Origin: Streptomyces sp. NP160
GTDB lineage: Bacteria; Actinomycetota; Actinomycetes; Actinomycetales; Quadrisphaeraceae
Reading direction: 5' to 3'
DNA: 64,000 nt
Assembly (NCBI RefSeq): GCF_006335115.1
Contig: NZ_VDMJ01000009.1
Coordinates: forward strand, 84,832-148,831
The notes below the pieces were generated by a model. That model saw nothing but the letters and a program-made list of their open reading frames with translations, had not been told where the DNA came from and made no database searches. Shown here in pieces: positions 55,839 to 63,043 of this stretch (positions are counted from its first letter, which is position 1; the number at the start of each line of letters is the position of its first letter). A program made the position numbers and the translations under genes.

Positions 55839-56698
55839 GCGGCGCTGCGGCCCTGGGCCTGGCGGCGGCCCTCGTGGCCGCCGCGGGGTACGGGCTGGCG
55901 TCGGTGCTGCAGGCCGTCGGGGCGCGCCGCGCCGAGGCCGCCGCCGCGCCGGGGGCGGGTGCCGCGGCCGCTGGCCTGGCGCGCCAGCCCGCCTACCTCG
56001 TGGGCGTGGTGCTGGACGGCGCGGCGTGGCTGGTCTCGCTCGTGGCGCTGCGCGCGCTCCCGCTGTTCGCCGTCCAGGCCCTGCTCGCCGGCTCCCTGGC
56101 GGTCACGGCCGTGGTCGGCGCCCGGGTGCTGGGCGTGAGGCTGGGACGCAGCGGCGCGGTGGCCGTCGCCGTCGCCGTCGTCGGGCTGGCGCTGGTGGCC
56201 GGGGGCGCCCGGCCGGGCCGGCCCGAGCCGGCACCGCCCGGGACCGCGGGCTGGTGCCTGGCGGTGGCCGTGGTCCTCGCGCTGCTGGCGGCCGTGCCGG
56301 CCAGCTGGGGCGGGCGCTGGCTCACGGGCCGCACCGGAGCGCTGGTGCTGTCGACCGCGGCCGGCGTCGGGTACTCCGTGGCGGCGCTGTGCGCGCGGCT
56401 CGTGGAGCCCGCGACCCCTCTCGGGCTGCTGGCGGAACCGGCGACGTGGGCGGTCGTGGTGGCCGGGGTCGCCGGGACGCTGCTCTACGGCAGGTCGCTG
56501 GCCGGGGACGGCGTCGTGCTCGCCACGGCGGCGCTGTGGGTGGTCGAGGTGGTGGTCGGCGGGGCCGCGGGGCTCCTGCTGCTCGGTGACGGCGTCCGCG
56601 CCGGCTGGACGCTGCCCGTGGTGGTGGGCGTGGTGCTCGCCCTGGTGGCGTGCGTGCAGCTCGCCCGCCCCGCGGCGGCCGCGGGCCCGCCCGGCTGA
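55835..56698 (+). CDS. DMT/EamA-like membrane protein
   Basis: A 287-residue protein with about nine to ten helices and little soluble sequence. It resembles drug/metabolite exporter or Mg transporter-like NIPA families, e.g. GLAAALVAAAGYGLASVLQAVGA at the N-terminus. ATG overlaps the upstream stop as ATGA, so it is coupled to the DUF2156 gene. It could be a flippase for the modified lipid, which is speculation. Confidence 0.68.
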   Translation: MSGAAALGLAAALVAAAGYGLASVLQAVGARRAEAAAAPGAGAAAAGLARQPAYLVGVVLDGAAWLVSLVALRALPLFAVQALLAGSLAVTAVVGARVLGVRLGRSGAVAVAVAVVGLALVAGGARPGRPEPAPPGTAGWCLAVAVVLALLAAVPASWGGRWLTGRTGALVLSTAAGVGYSVAALCARLVEPATPLGLLAEPATWAVVVAGVAGTLLYGRSLAGDGVVLATAALWVVEVVVGGAAGLLLLGDGVRAGWTLPVVVGVVLALVACVQLARPAAAAGPPG

Positions 56699-56716
56699 GC
56701 CCGCGCCGGGGCGGCG

Positions 56717-57694
56717 TCAGCGCGGCAGCGCGAGGTCGGCCAGGACCGGGGAGTGGGTGCTCGGGCCCCGGCGGCCCTCCCAGGTCCTCAGCGGGACCAG
56801 GCCCGCCACCAGCACCACGTCGACCCGCGCGAGGCCGGGTCCCGGGCCGCGCGTCAGCTGGGGGCGGCGCCCGACCTCGGCCTGGACGTCCTCCAGGCCC
56901 TGCCCGGTGAGCACGCGCAGCGGCCGGTTCAGCTCGGAGGAGTTGATGTCGCCCGCCACCACCACCAGGTCGCCCTGCGCCTGGCGCTGCGCCGCGAGGT
57001 CGGCGTAGCGCTGCGCCTCCGCCACCCGCACCCGCGCCGACTGCGAGGTGCCGCCGGCGGGGTTGTAGCCGTCCGCGTCCCCGTCGCAGAGCAGGCACGG
57101 GCTGGCGAGGTGCACCGACAGCACCGACGTCGGCCGGCCCTCGACGTCCAACCGCACCAGGTCAGCCGGGCGCGCTCCGGCCGGCAGGCCCGTGACGGGC
57201 TCCACGGCGGTCACGGGGAAGCGCGAGAGCACGGCGTCGCCGTCGCGCTGCCGGTCGTCGAGCGGCCCGAAGGAGCGGTACGGGTAGGCGTCGGCCAGCT
57301 GCCGGTCGAGCGCGCCCACCTGCCGCGGCGTCAGCTCCTGCAGCAGCAGGACGTCGGGGTGGTGCTGGGCGGCCAGGGCGAGCACGCCGTCGGTGCCGGC
57401 GCCGTGGGTGGCGTTGTAAGTGGCCACGCGCAGGTCGGCCGGGCCGCCCGGGGGCACGGGCCAGAGCAGCGGCCCCCACGTGCTGGCCGCCACCACCGCC
57501 GGCGCCACGAGCGCGGCCGCGCCCCGCCACCACTGCCTCGCCAGCGCCACCGCCAGCAGCGGCACGGCGGGCAGGAGCCACCAGAACGCCACCAGCGCGA
57601 TCGCGTAGGTCTCGGCGGTGGAGTCGCCCAGGACGGCGACGGCGAGCAGCGCCAGGCTCGCCGCGGTCCCGTAGCGGCCCGCCCAGGCGCTCAG
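56717..57694 (-). CDS. Endonuclease/exonuclease/phosphatase family protein, CTG start likely
   Basis: A 325-residue protein with two to three N-terminal helices (SLALLAVAVLGDSTAETYAIAL; LLPAVPLLAVALA) and an outward EEP domain: LRVATYNATHGAG, VLLLQELTP (catalytic Glu), VVVAGDINSS and a STHSPVLADL histidine. The best-placed start is CTG at 57694, which gives a CTGA overlap with the YchJ stop, as for other gene pairs here. No ATG/GTG lies before the first helix in frame. A shorter GTG start would cut the helices. Confidence 0.78.
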   Translation of the reverse strand: MSAWAGRYGTAASLALLAVAVLGDSTAETYAIALVAFWWLLPAVPLLAVALARQWWRGAAALVAPAVVAASTWGPLLWPVPPGGPADLRVATYNATHGAGTDGVLALAAQHHPDVLLLQELTPRQVGALDRQLADAYPYRSFGPLDDRQRDGDAVLSRFPVTAVEPVTGLPAGARPADLVRLDVEGRPTSVLSVHLASPCLLCDGDADGYNPAGGTSQSARVRVAEAQRYADLAAQRQAQGDLVVVAGDINSSELNRPLRVLTGQGLEDVQAEVGRRPQLTRGPGPGLARVDVVLVAGLVPLRTWEGRRGPSTHSPVLADLALPR

Positions 57695-58101
57695 GCCAGC
57701 TCGCCGTCGAGGTAGGTCCACCGGCGCTGCTCGCGCACGAAGCGGCTGCGCTCCCGCAGCACGCCGCGTTCGGCGCCGCTGCGCCAGCGGGCCTCGAAGA
57801 GCACGGTGCCCTGGTCGTCGAAGGGACCGCCGCCGGCGGTCTCGACCACGTCGAGGCGCAGCCAGCGCTGCTGCTCGTCGAGGCGGAGCTCGTCGGGCCC
57901 GGGCCTGGTGGAGGCGTGCCAGGTGCGGGCCAGGTACGCCGTGTCCCGCAGCGCGAACGCGCTGTACCGCGAGCGCATGAGCGCCTCCGCGGTGGGGGCG
58001 TCCGCCGCGCCGCGGTGGAACCGGCCGCAGCACGCGTCGTAGCGGTCACCGGACCCGCACGGGCAGCGGGTGTCGGAGGTCGTCCCTACGGTGCCCGCCA
58101 T
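57691..58101 (-). CDS. YchJ family SEC-C motif protein
   Basis: A 136-residue protein with the N-terminal zinc SEC-C motif CPCGSGDRYDACCGRFH and the NTF2-like part LMRSRYSAFALRDTAYLARTWHAST. Function unknown. The ATG at 58101 has CACACT exactly 7 nt upstream and no ribosome binding site. Its start codon overlaps the start of the divergent gene within CATG. Confidence 0.9.
   Translation of the reverse strand: MAGTVGTTSDTRCPCGSGDRYDACCGRFHRGAADAPTAEALMRSRYSAFALRDTAYLARTWHASTRPGPDELRLDEQQRWLRLDVVETAGGGPFDDQGTVLFEARWRSGAERGVLRERSRFVREQRRWTYLDGELA
58087..58092 (+). promoter_or_regulatory. -10 box of the pyridoxamine-oxidase-like gene
   Basis: TACGGT ends 7 nt before ATG 58100. It lies inside the 5' end of the divergent ychJ-like gene. 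Confidence 0.6.
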
Positions 58102-58612
58102 GACGTCCAGTGTGGGGCCGCACGCGGAGCGGCCGACGATGCCCGAGGGCTACGGGCTGCCCGAGACCACCGACGGGGTGCTGGAGTGGGCCGCCGTCGA
58201 GGAGCGGCTCGTGGCCGCGCAGCACTACTGGCTGGCCACCGTGCGGCCCGACGGGCGCCCGCACGTCGTGCCCCGCTGGGGGGTGTGGGTGGACGGGCGG
58301 TTCTGGTACGACGGTGCGCCCACCACCGTCCACGCCCGCAACCTCGCCACCAACCCGGCGTGCACGCTCAACCTGGAGAGCGGCGCGCAGGCGGTGGTGG
58401 TCGAGGGTGAGTCGCGTTCCGCCCGCGCCGACGCCGACGGACTCGGCGCGCGGCTGGCGGGGGCCTTCGTGAAGTACCACGACGCCGGCTACTCCCCCGG
58501 CGCGGACGCGTGGGCGGGCGAGGACGGCGGGGGCCTGCGCGTGCTGGTGCCGCGGCGGGCGCTGGCGTGGTTCTCGTTCCCCACCGACTGCACGCGCTTC
58601 ACCTTCGGCTGA
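58100..58612 (+). CDS. Pyridoxamine 5'-phosphate oxidase-like flavin protein
   Basis: A 170-residue split-barrel protein of the PPOX/F420-or-FMN-binding type. The core is HYWLATVRPDGRPHVVPRWGVWVDGRFWYDG and NPACTLNLESG, with C-terminal AFVKYHDAGYSP and RALAWFSFPTDCTRFTF. Similar proteins in actinobacteria may use F420 or FMN; substrate unknown. ATG at 58100 fits the leaderless box. An ATG at 58139 is the alternative. Confidence 0.8.
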   Translation: MTSSVGPHAERPTMPEGYGLPETTDGVLEWAAVEERLVAAQHYWLATVRPDGRPHVVPRWGVWVDGRFWYDGAPTTVHARNLATNPACTLNLESGAQAVVVEGESRSARADADGLGARLAGAFVKYHDAGYSPGADAWAGEDGGGLRVLVPRRALAWFSFPTDCTRFTFG

Positions 58613-58627
58613 CGCAGGCGGTGACGT

Positions 58628-58661
58628 GTGAAGGGCCCGACCTGGTGGTCGGGCCCTTCAC
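58628..58661. terminator. Bidirectional terminator before ssrA
   Basis: A 15-bp stem with TGAAGGGCCCGACC as left arm core and a TGGT loop lies between the convergent PPOX-like gene and ssrA. It can serve both. Confidence 0.85.
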
Positions 58662-58703
58662 GGGGTGGGGTGCCGCTCTTCGGGACTTCTGGAGAGCGAC
58701 GAG

Positions 58704-59072
58704 TGGAGGTGGCGGGAATCGAACCCGCGTCCGCCGTCGTACCCCCAGGGCTTCTCCGGGTGCAGACCGTGAGTCGTTCTGCTCGGCCCCAGCGCTCACA
58801 CGGACGTTGCGCTGACGGGCCCAGTCACCTTGGTTTCCCACCGACCCCGGTGACACTGGTCGGTGGTGGAGCCCCCTAGCTGACGCCGGTACCCGGGCCG
58901 GGAGCACTCCCGGGCCGACGGACTTTCACCTCAGCTGATCAGGCAGCGAGAGCGAAGTCGGTGCTCTTGGAATCGGCACCTATGGGTTTGCAAGGAACGT
59001 TAACGAGATGACCTTGCCTTCTCGACCCGCTTCCCCTGGTTCGACGATGCGACGTCGAGACCTGGCACCCCC
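58704..59072 (-). ncRNA. ssrA: Transfer-messenger RNA (tmRNA)
   Basis: This 369-nt gene encodes tmRNA, which rescues stalled ribosomes with SmpB. The 5' end GGGGGTG (59066-59072) pairs with CACCTCC at 58705-58711, with a G3-U70 pair as expected for alanylation. The 3' side contains the T-arm GGTTCGATTCCC. The reading frame 58939-58977 encodes the tag ADSKSTDFALAA and TGA. The 3' CCA is not encoded (discriminator A is followed by CTC). smpB is 3 kb away on the same strand. Confidence 0.95.
58939..58977 (-). other. tmRNA tag reading frame
   Basis: GCC at 58977 to TGA at 58939 encodes ADSKSTDFALAA. The FALAA/YALAA end is the conserved degron recognised by ClpXP in other bacteria. Confidence 0.93.
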
Positions 59073-59174
59073 TGTGGAGTTGTGCAGAGCACTCTACGCG
59101 CTCCGTGGTGTGCAACGCCTCCGAGCACCTCGCCTGTTCCCGCACACGTCGGCGCGCAGCCCCAGACTGGTGGG

Positions 59175-59645
59175 GTGGACGACGACGAGGTCGGTCAGGT
59201 GGTGGCGGTCGAGCGGCAGCTGCAGCGCTCGCTCGGCGCGTGGGTCGGGGTGAGCGCGGTGGGCGGTGCGGCCGCGATCGCGGTGGGGCGGTCGCGCGAG
59301 GACCCGCTGCTGCGCGCCTTCGGCCTGCAGACGCTGCTGTGGGCGGCGGTGGACACCGGGGTGCTCGCGGCCAGCGCGCGCGGCGGGACCGCACCCGCGG
59401 GTCGGCTGCGGAGGCTGCTGCTGGCCAACACCGCCGCCGACGTCGGGTACGTGGGCGTCGGGGCGGCACTGGCGGTGCGCCCGGACCGCGTGCCGCAGCG
59501 CCTGCGCGCGCGGAGCGGGTCGGGCCGCCGACGCACCAGCGACGCCGCCCTGCGCGGCCACGGCCTGGCGGTGGTGGTCCAGGGCCTGGCGCTGCTGGTC
59601 ATCGACTCCGCGGCGGTCGCCCGCCTGCGCCCGTCCCGCTCCTGA
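59175..59645 (+). CDS. Small membrane protein (DUF6992-like)
   Basis: A 156-residue protein with three to four helices: WVGVSAVGGAAAIAV, GLQTLLWAAVDTGVLAAS, LLLANTAADVGYVGVGAALAV and LAVVVQGLALLVIDSAA. This matches small actinobacterial membrane proteins (DUF6992; name from memory). GTG at 59175 follows the ssrA promoter region, from which it diverges. A CAGACT is 6 nt upstream. Function unknown. Confidence 0.68.
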   Translation: MDDDEVGQVVAVERQLQRSLGAWVGVSAVGGAAAIAVGRSREDPLLRAFGLQTLLWAAVDTGVLAASARGGTAPAGRLRRLLLANTAADVGYVGVGAALAVRPDRVPQRLRARSGSGRRRTSDAALRGHGLAVVVQGLALLVIDSAAVARLRPSRS

Positions 59646-59704
59646 CCACTGCCCTGCACCGGGACGATCATGCAACTGCGCGCCACTCCCACGCGGTGAT
59701 CGTG

Positions 59705-59746
59705 GCGATCGGTCGGCCGCTGCCGGTCCAACGGCCGATCGATCGC
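59705..59746 (+). terminator. Hairpin after the DUF6992-like gene
   Basis: GCGATCGGTCGGCCG (59705-59719) pairs with CGGCCGATCGATCGC (59732-59746), with one G-U-type mismatch and a 12-nt loop. Confidence 0.65.
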
Positions 59747-59949
59747 CAAGGCCCGGACAGCGGAGCGCGATCGCACGCCCCCGGAGCCGGGGACTGGACA
59801 GGCTGAGGTCCGGCTACAGGCCCTGAGGCGGCGCTCGGCCTGCACACCGGGTCTCAGACTCCCCACCGAGCGCGGCGACCTGGCGCGCAGGCGCATGATC
59901 GACACCGTTTGCTGGCCGGGGGCGGGGCCAGCTCGGTGACGGGACCACG

Positions 59950-60046
59950 CAGATGGCCCCTTGGGCGCGCAGATGGCCCCTTGGGCGCGCAGATGGCCCC
60001 ATCGGTGGGATTGATGGGGCCATCTGCGCATCGATGGGGCCATCTG
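59950..60046. repeat. Cluster of five CAGATGGCCCC units at 20-bp period
   Basis: CAGATGGCCCC starts at 59950, 59970 and 59990 (20-bp period), then occurs inverted at 60016-60026 and 60036-60046 (again 20 bp apart). The middle copies form a hairpin with a perfect 16-bp stem (59987-60002 with 60014-60029). Confidence 0.93.
59987..60029. terminator. 16-bp hairpin within the repeat cluster
   Basis: A perfect 16-bp stem with an 11-nt loop, 35 nt from the stop of the SPFH gene and between convergent genes; it may terminate either. Confidence 0.6.
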
Positions 60047-60064
60047 GGCACCGCTGCGGGCGGG

Positions 60065-60742
60065 TCAGGAGGTGGTCGGGTCGCCGACGCGGACGACGAC
60101 CTTGGACCCCATCCCCTTCGCAGCCTCCTGGACCGTCCGCAGCTGCAGCAGCGCCGGGTTCTCGGCCAGCACCCGCGCCGCGTTGGCGAGCGCCCGCGTG
60201 GCCGCGACCTCACCGCGCGCCCGCTCGAGCGCGGCCTGGCCCTCCTGGACCGCGGTCGCCGTGGCGAGCAGGGCCCGGCGCAGCTCCCCCGGCACGCTGA
60301 CGTCCCGGACCGACGCCTCGGCGACGGTGACACCCAGCCGGGCGGCCTCCGCGGCGACGCGCGGCGTCAGGACCTGCGCCGCCGCCGGGCGCTCGGCGAG
60401 CAGCCCAGCCAGCGGAGCCGACGCCGCCCAGTCGCGCACGGCCAGCTGCAGCGCCATCCGCAGCTCGGCGACCGGGTCCGCGGACGCGTCGAGGAAGGCG
60501 ACCGGGTCGGTGACCGCCCACCGGGCGGACGCGCTGACGCGCACGCCCGGGACATCAGCCGCAGCGAGCTCCTGACCGGTGAGGACGAGCAGCTGGTCGC
60601 GGACGTCGACCACCTCGACCGTGCGCCGGTGCCACCGGCCGCGCAGCCGGTGCCGTCCGGCACCGAGGACGGCGACGACGCGGCCGTCGTAGCGGACCAC
60701 CGCCCTGCAGCCCTCCCGGACCACCTGGTGCTTGGTGAACAC
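60065..60742 (-). CDS. SPFH/Band 7 (slipin-like) protein without membrane helix
   Basis: A 225-residue protein with a Band 7 pattern: EGCRAVVRYDGRVVAVLGAGRHRL, VSASARWAVTDPVAFLDAS, LGVTVAEASVRDVSVPGELRRALL and an Ala-rich helix (AVQEGQAALERARGEVAATRALANA). No N-terminal helix and no NfeD partner gene is present, unlike usual stomatin operons, so it may bind membranes peripherally or lie free. GTG at 60742 follows GGAGGCGAG. Confidence 0.82.
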   Translation of the reverse strand: MFTKHQVVREGCRAVVRYDGRVVAVLGAGRHRLRGRWHRRTVEVVDVRDQLLVLTGQELAAADVPGVRVSASARWAVTDPVAFLDASADPVAELRMALQLAVRDWAASAPLAGLLAERPAAAQVLTPRVAAEAARLGVTVAEASVRDVSVPGELRRALLATATAVQEGQAALERARGEVAATRALANAARVLAENPALLQLRTVQEAAKGMGSKVVVRVGDPTTS

Positions 60743-61070
60743 GCTGCTCGCCTCCGTCCGTCGTCGTCGTGAGCAGCACGACGGCGACCGGGGCCTAGCG
60801 GCCCGGACGGGCGCCGACGGCGCACAGGTCCGAGCACAACTCGCCGCCCCCTCGCGGGCGCGGCAGGGCCACCGGTCGCCGTCCGGTGAGAGAGGTCCTG
60901 AGCCTCAGCGCGTGACGAGCGCCAGCATCCGTGTGCTGCGCTGCCCGCTGGTGCGGGACGCGACCGGTGATCCACCGGGGCGCCGCTGGTCGGGCAGCTC
61001 GACCATCATGACGACGACGGCGACCCGCCGGCCAGGGGTTTTCCGCGGCCGACGCGGACGCGGCGGAGGG
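60743..61070. other. SPFH upstream region, no gene
   Basis: No coding frame is supported. A 12-bp inverted repeat, GACGGCGACCGG (60780-60791) and CCGGTCGCCGTC (60872-60883), is separated by 80 nt and could close a long stem or be two operator half-sites. Confidence 0.5.
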
Positions 61071-61994
61071 TCAAGGGGTGAGCACGAGCTTGCCGCGCAC
61101 GTGGCCGTCCACCTGGGCCTTCCACGCGTCAGCGGCGCGCTCGAGCGGGAACGCCTCCTGCACCTCCACGCGCACCGCGCCCTCGGCCACGAGGGCCGCC
61201 AGCTGCGCCAGCTGCTCAGCGTGGGGGACGACGAAGCAGTAGACGCCGCCGGCCTCGGCCACGGCCTGCGGGTCGACGTTGGACGCCGTGCGCGCCGGGT
61301 CCTTCGCGAGCTCCGCGGACTGGCGGATCGCGTCACCGCCGATGTAGTCGACGGCGGCGTCGACGCCCTCGGGCGCCAGTGCGCGCACGGCGTCGACGAG
61401 CCCGTCGCCGTAGAGCACGGGCTCGGCGCCGAGGGAGCGGACGAAGTCGTGGTTGCCCTCGCTCGCCGTCCCGATGACCCGCGCGCCCCGGGCCTTGGCG
61501 ATCTGGACGGCGAGGTGCCCGACCCCGCCGGACGCGGCGTGCACGAGCACCGTGTCACCCGAGCCGGCCCGCACCGCCTCCAGCGACTGCAGAGCGGTGA
61601 GCCCGGCCAGCGGCAGCGCACCGGCGGCCTTCCAGCTCACCGACGGCGGCTTCAGCGCCCAGTGCCGCTGGTTGCCGGCCACGAGCTCGGCGTAGCAGCC
61701 GTCGCGGACGAAGTCCTTGCGGAGGTAGCCGAGCACCTCGTCACCGGGGGACAGGTCGTGCACCGCGGGGCCGACGGCCTCGACGACGCCGGCGGCGTCC
61801 CACCCGGGGATGGTCGGCAGGAACGACGGGAAGGCGCCCTGAAGGTACCCGGCGCCGATCTTGAAGTCGACGGGGTTGACCCCGGCGGACTCCACGCGGA
61901 CGAGCACGGAGTCGGGGCCGACCACGGGGTCGGGCTGCTCGCCGACCTCCAGCACCTCGGGACCGCCGTAGGACGAGTGGTAGACAGCGCGCAC
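61071..61994 (-). CDS. Zinc-independent medium-chain dehydrogenase (quinone oxidoreductase-like)
   Basis: A 307-residue NADP(H)-dependent oxidoreductase. N-terminal domain has MRAVYHSSYGGPEVLEVGEQP and GVNPVDFKIGAG. The Rossmann site is VLVHAASGGVGHLAVQIAKARG. No structural or catalytic zinc cysteines are present, so it is QOR-type rather than an alcohol dehydrogenase. Substrate unknown. GTG start, 58 bp after the smpB stop. Confidence 0.9.
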   Translation of the reverse strand: MRAVYHSSYGGPEVLEVGEQPDPVVGPDSVLVRVESAGVNPVDFKIGAGYLQGAFPSFLPTIPGWDAAGVVEAVGPAVHDLSPGDEVLGYLRKDFVRDGCYAELVAGNQRHWALKPPSVSWKAAGALPLAGLTALQSLEAVRAGSGDTVLVHAASGGVGHLAVQIAKARGARVIGTASEGNHDFVRSLGAEPVLYGDGLVDAVRALAPEGVDAAVDYIGGDAIRQSAELAKDPARTASNVDPQAVAEAGGVYCFVVPHAEQLAQLAALVAEGAVRVEVQEAFPLERAADAWKAQVDGHVRGKLVLTP

Positions 61995-62052
61995 GGCTCA
62001 CCACCCTGCGCCGCGCCCCGCTCCCCCGCGACTCGGAGGTGGACGAGGAGCG

Positions 62053-62595
62053 CTACTCGCCGATGCGGGTGCGGTTGCGCATGGCGCGCTGCGCCTCGCG
62101 CTCGTCGGTGGCGGTGCGCAGCGCCTGGCGCTTGTCGAAGGTCTTCTTGCCCTTCGCCACGCCGATCTCCACCTTGGCCCGCCCGCCGCGGAAGTACAGC
62201 TGCAGCGGCACGAGCGTGTAGCCGGACTGGCCGGCGGCCTGCGCCAGCTTGTCGATCTCCGCGGCGTGCAGCAGCAGCTTGCGACGGCGGCGCGGCTCGT
62301 GGTTGGTCCACGTGCCCTCGGTGTACTCGGGGATGTGCACGGCCTCCAGCCACGCCTCGCCCCGCTCGACCTCGGCGAACCCGTCCACCAGCGACGCACG
62401 GCCCTGGCGCAGGGACTTCACCTCGGTGCCGGTGAGCACGAGCCCCGCCTCGAAGACGTCCTCGATGGCGTAGTCGAAGCGCGCGCGGCGGTTCGAGGCC
62501 ACCACGGTGCGCGTGGTGGTGTCACGGCCGGTGGCGGCAGCGGGCTTGTTGGTCTGCGGCGCGTGCCACTCCCCGCGCCCACCTCGTCCGGCCAT
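62053..62595 (-). CDS. smpB: SsrA-binding protein
   Basis: A 180-residue tmRNA partner. Core motifs: [61 protein letters not shown] and the basic tail [19 protein letters not shown]. The N-terminus has a Gly/Thr-rich extension of about 30 residues. ATG is preceded at 6 nt by TAGACT with no ribosome binding site, so it is probably leaderless. ssrA lies downstream in the same window. Confidence 0.96.
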   Translation of the reverse strand: MAGRGGRGEWHAPQTNKPAAATGRDTTTRTVVASNRRARFDYAIEDVFEAGLVLTGTEVKSLRQGRASLVDGFAEVERGEAWLEAVHIPEYTEGTWTNHEPRRRRKLLLHAAEIDKLAQAAGQSGYTLVPLQLYFRGGRAKVEIGVAKGKKTFDKRQALRTATDEREAQRAMRNRTRIGE

Positions 62596-63043
62596 CCGTC
62601 CAGTCTACGGAAGCCCGCCACCGGGTTCTCGGCCGTCATCGGGCGACACCACGGCTGCCGATGGCGGTGGAGGGCCACGGCTGCGGTTCCAGGGCTGGTC
62701 CCAGGAGGTCCGACCACCAGACCGGGTCGTGGACGGACGAGGCCAGTCGCGCTGCGCACGGGCTGCGGGCCGCTCGGCGAGGCAGAGCCGTCGGAACCTG
62801 CAGCGGTCCACTCGCCCTCCGTCCGCCGGTCCTGTCCGAGACGGACCACCGAACGGGTCGAACACGACTCGCGCACCCCCCGTGACGACGACGGGGGCTC
62901 AGCGGCACGGGATCCGGTCGTTGAGCAGTGGCTGGCCGGCACGCGAGTGTGGTTCCAGGGCTGCGGCGCCCGTCCGCCAGTGGCGAGCTCTGGCCGACAG
63001 TCATCCGTCTCAAGGTGGCGTCGGCAGGTGCCGACGTGGAGGA
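62596..63043. other. 448-bp region without supported gene
   Basis: No frame shows a clear start with coding character. The word GGTTCCAGGGCTG occurs twice (near 62685 and 62951). It separates smpB and a GGDEF gene and may hold both promoters. A decayed gene is possible but not shown. Confidence 0.45.
62602..62607 (-). promoter_or_regulatory. smpB -10 box
   Basis: TAGACT on the minus strand, 6 nt before the ATG. Confidence 0.6.

Larger units (their letters stand above)
59646..60064. other. Convergent gap with hairpins and repeats, no gene
   Basis: No ORF in this 419-bp stretch shows coding character. It holds a 15-bp imperfect hairpin (59705-59746) and the 20-bp-period repeat cluster (59950-60046). 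Several GATC-rich palindromic words occur between them. Confidence 0.7.

Noticed and set aside
58704-58780. A tRNA gene from the GGTTCGATTCCC T-arm
   Set aside because: No anticodon arm is adjacent; the sequence is the 3' half of the tRNA-like domain of tmRNA.
59082-59174. Longer N-terminus of the DUF6992-like protein from 59082
   Set aside because: The extra 31 residues overlap the ssrA promoter region and lack conserved character; GTG 59175 fits better.
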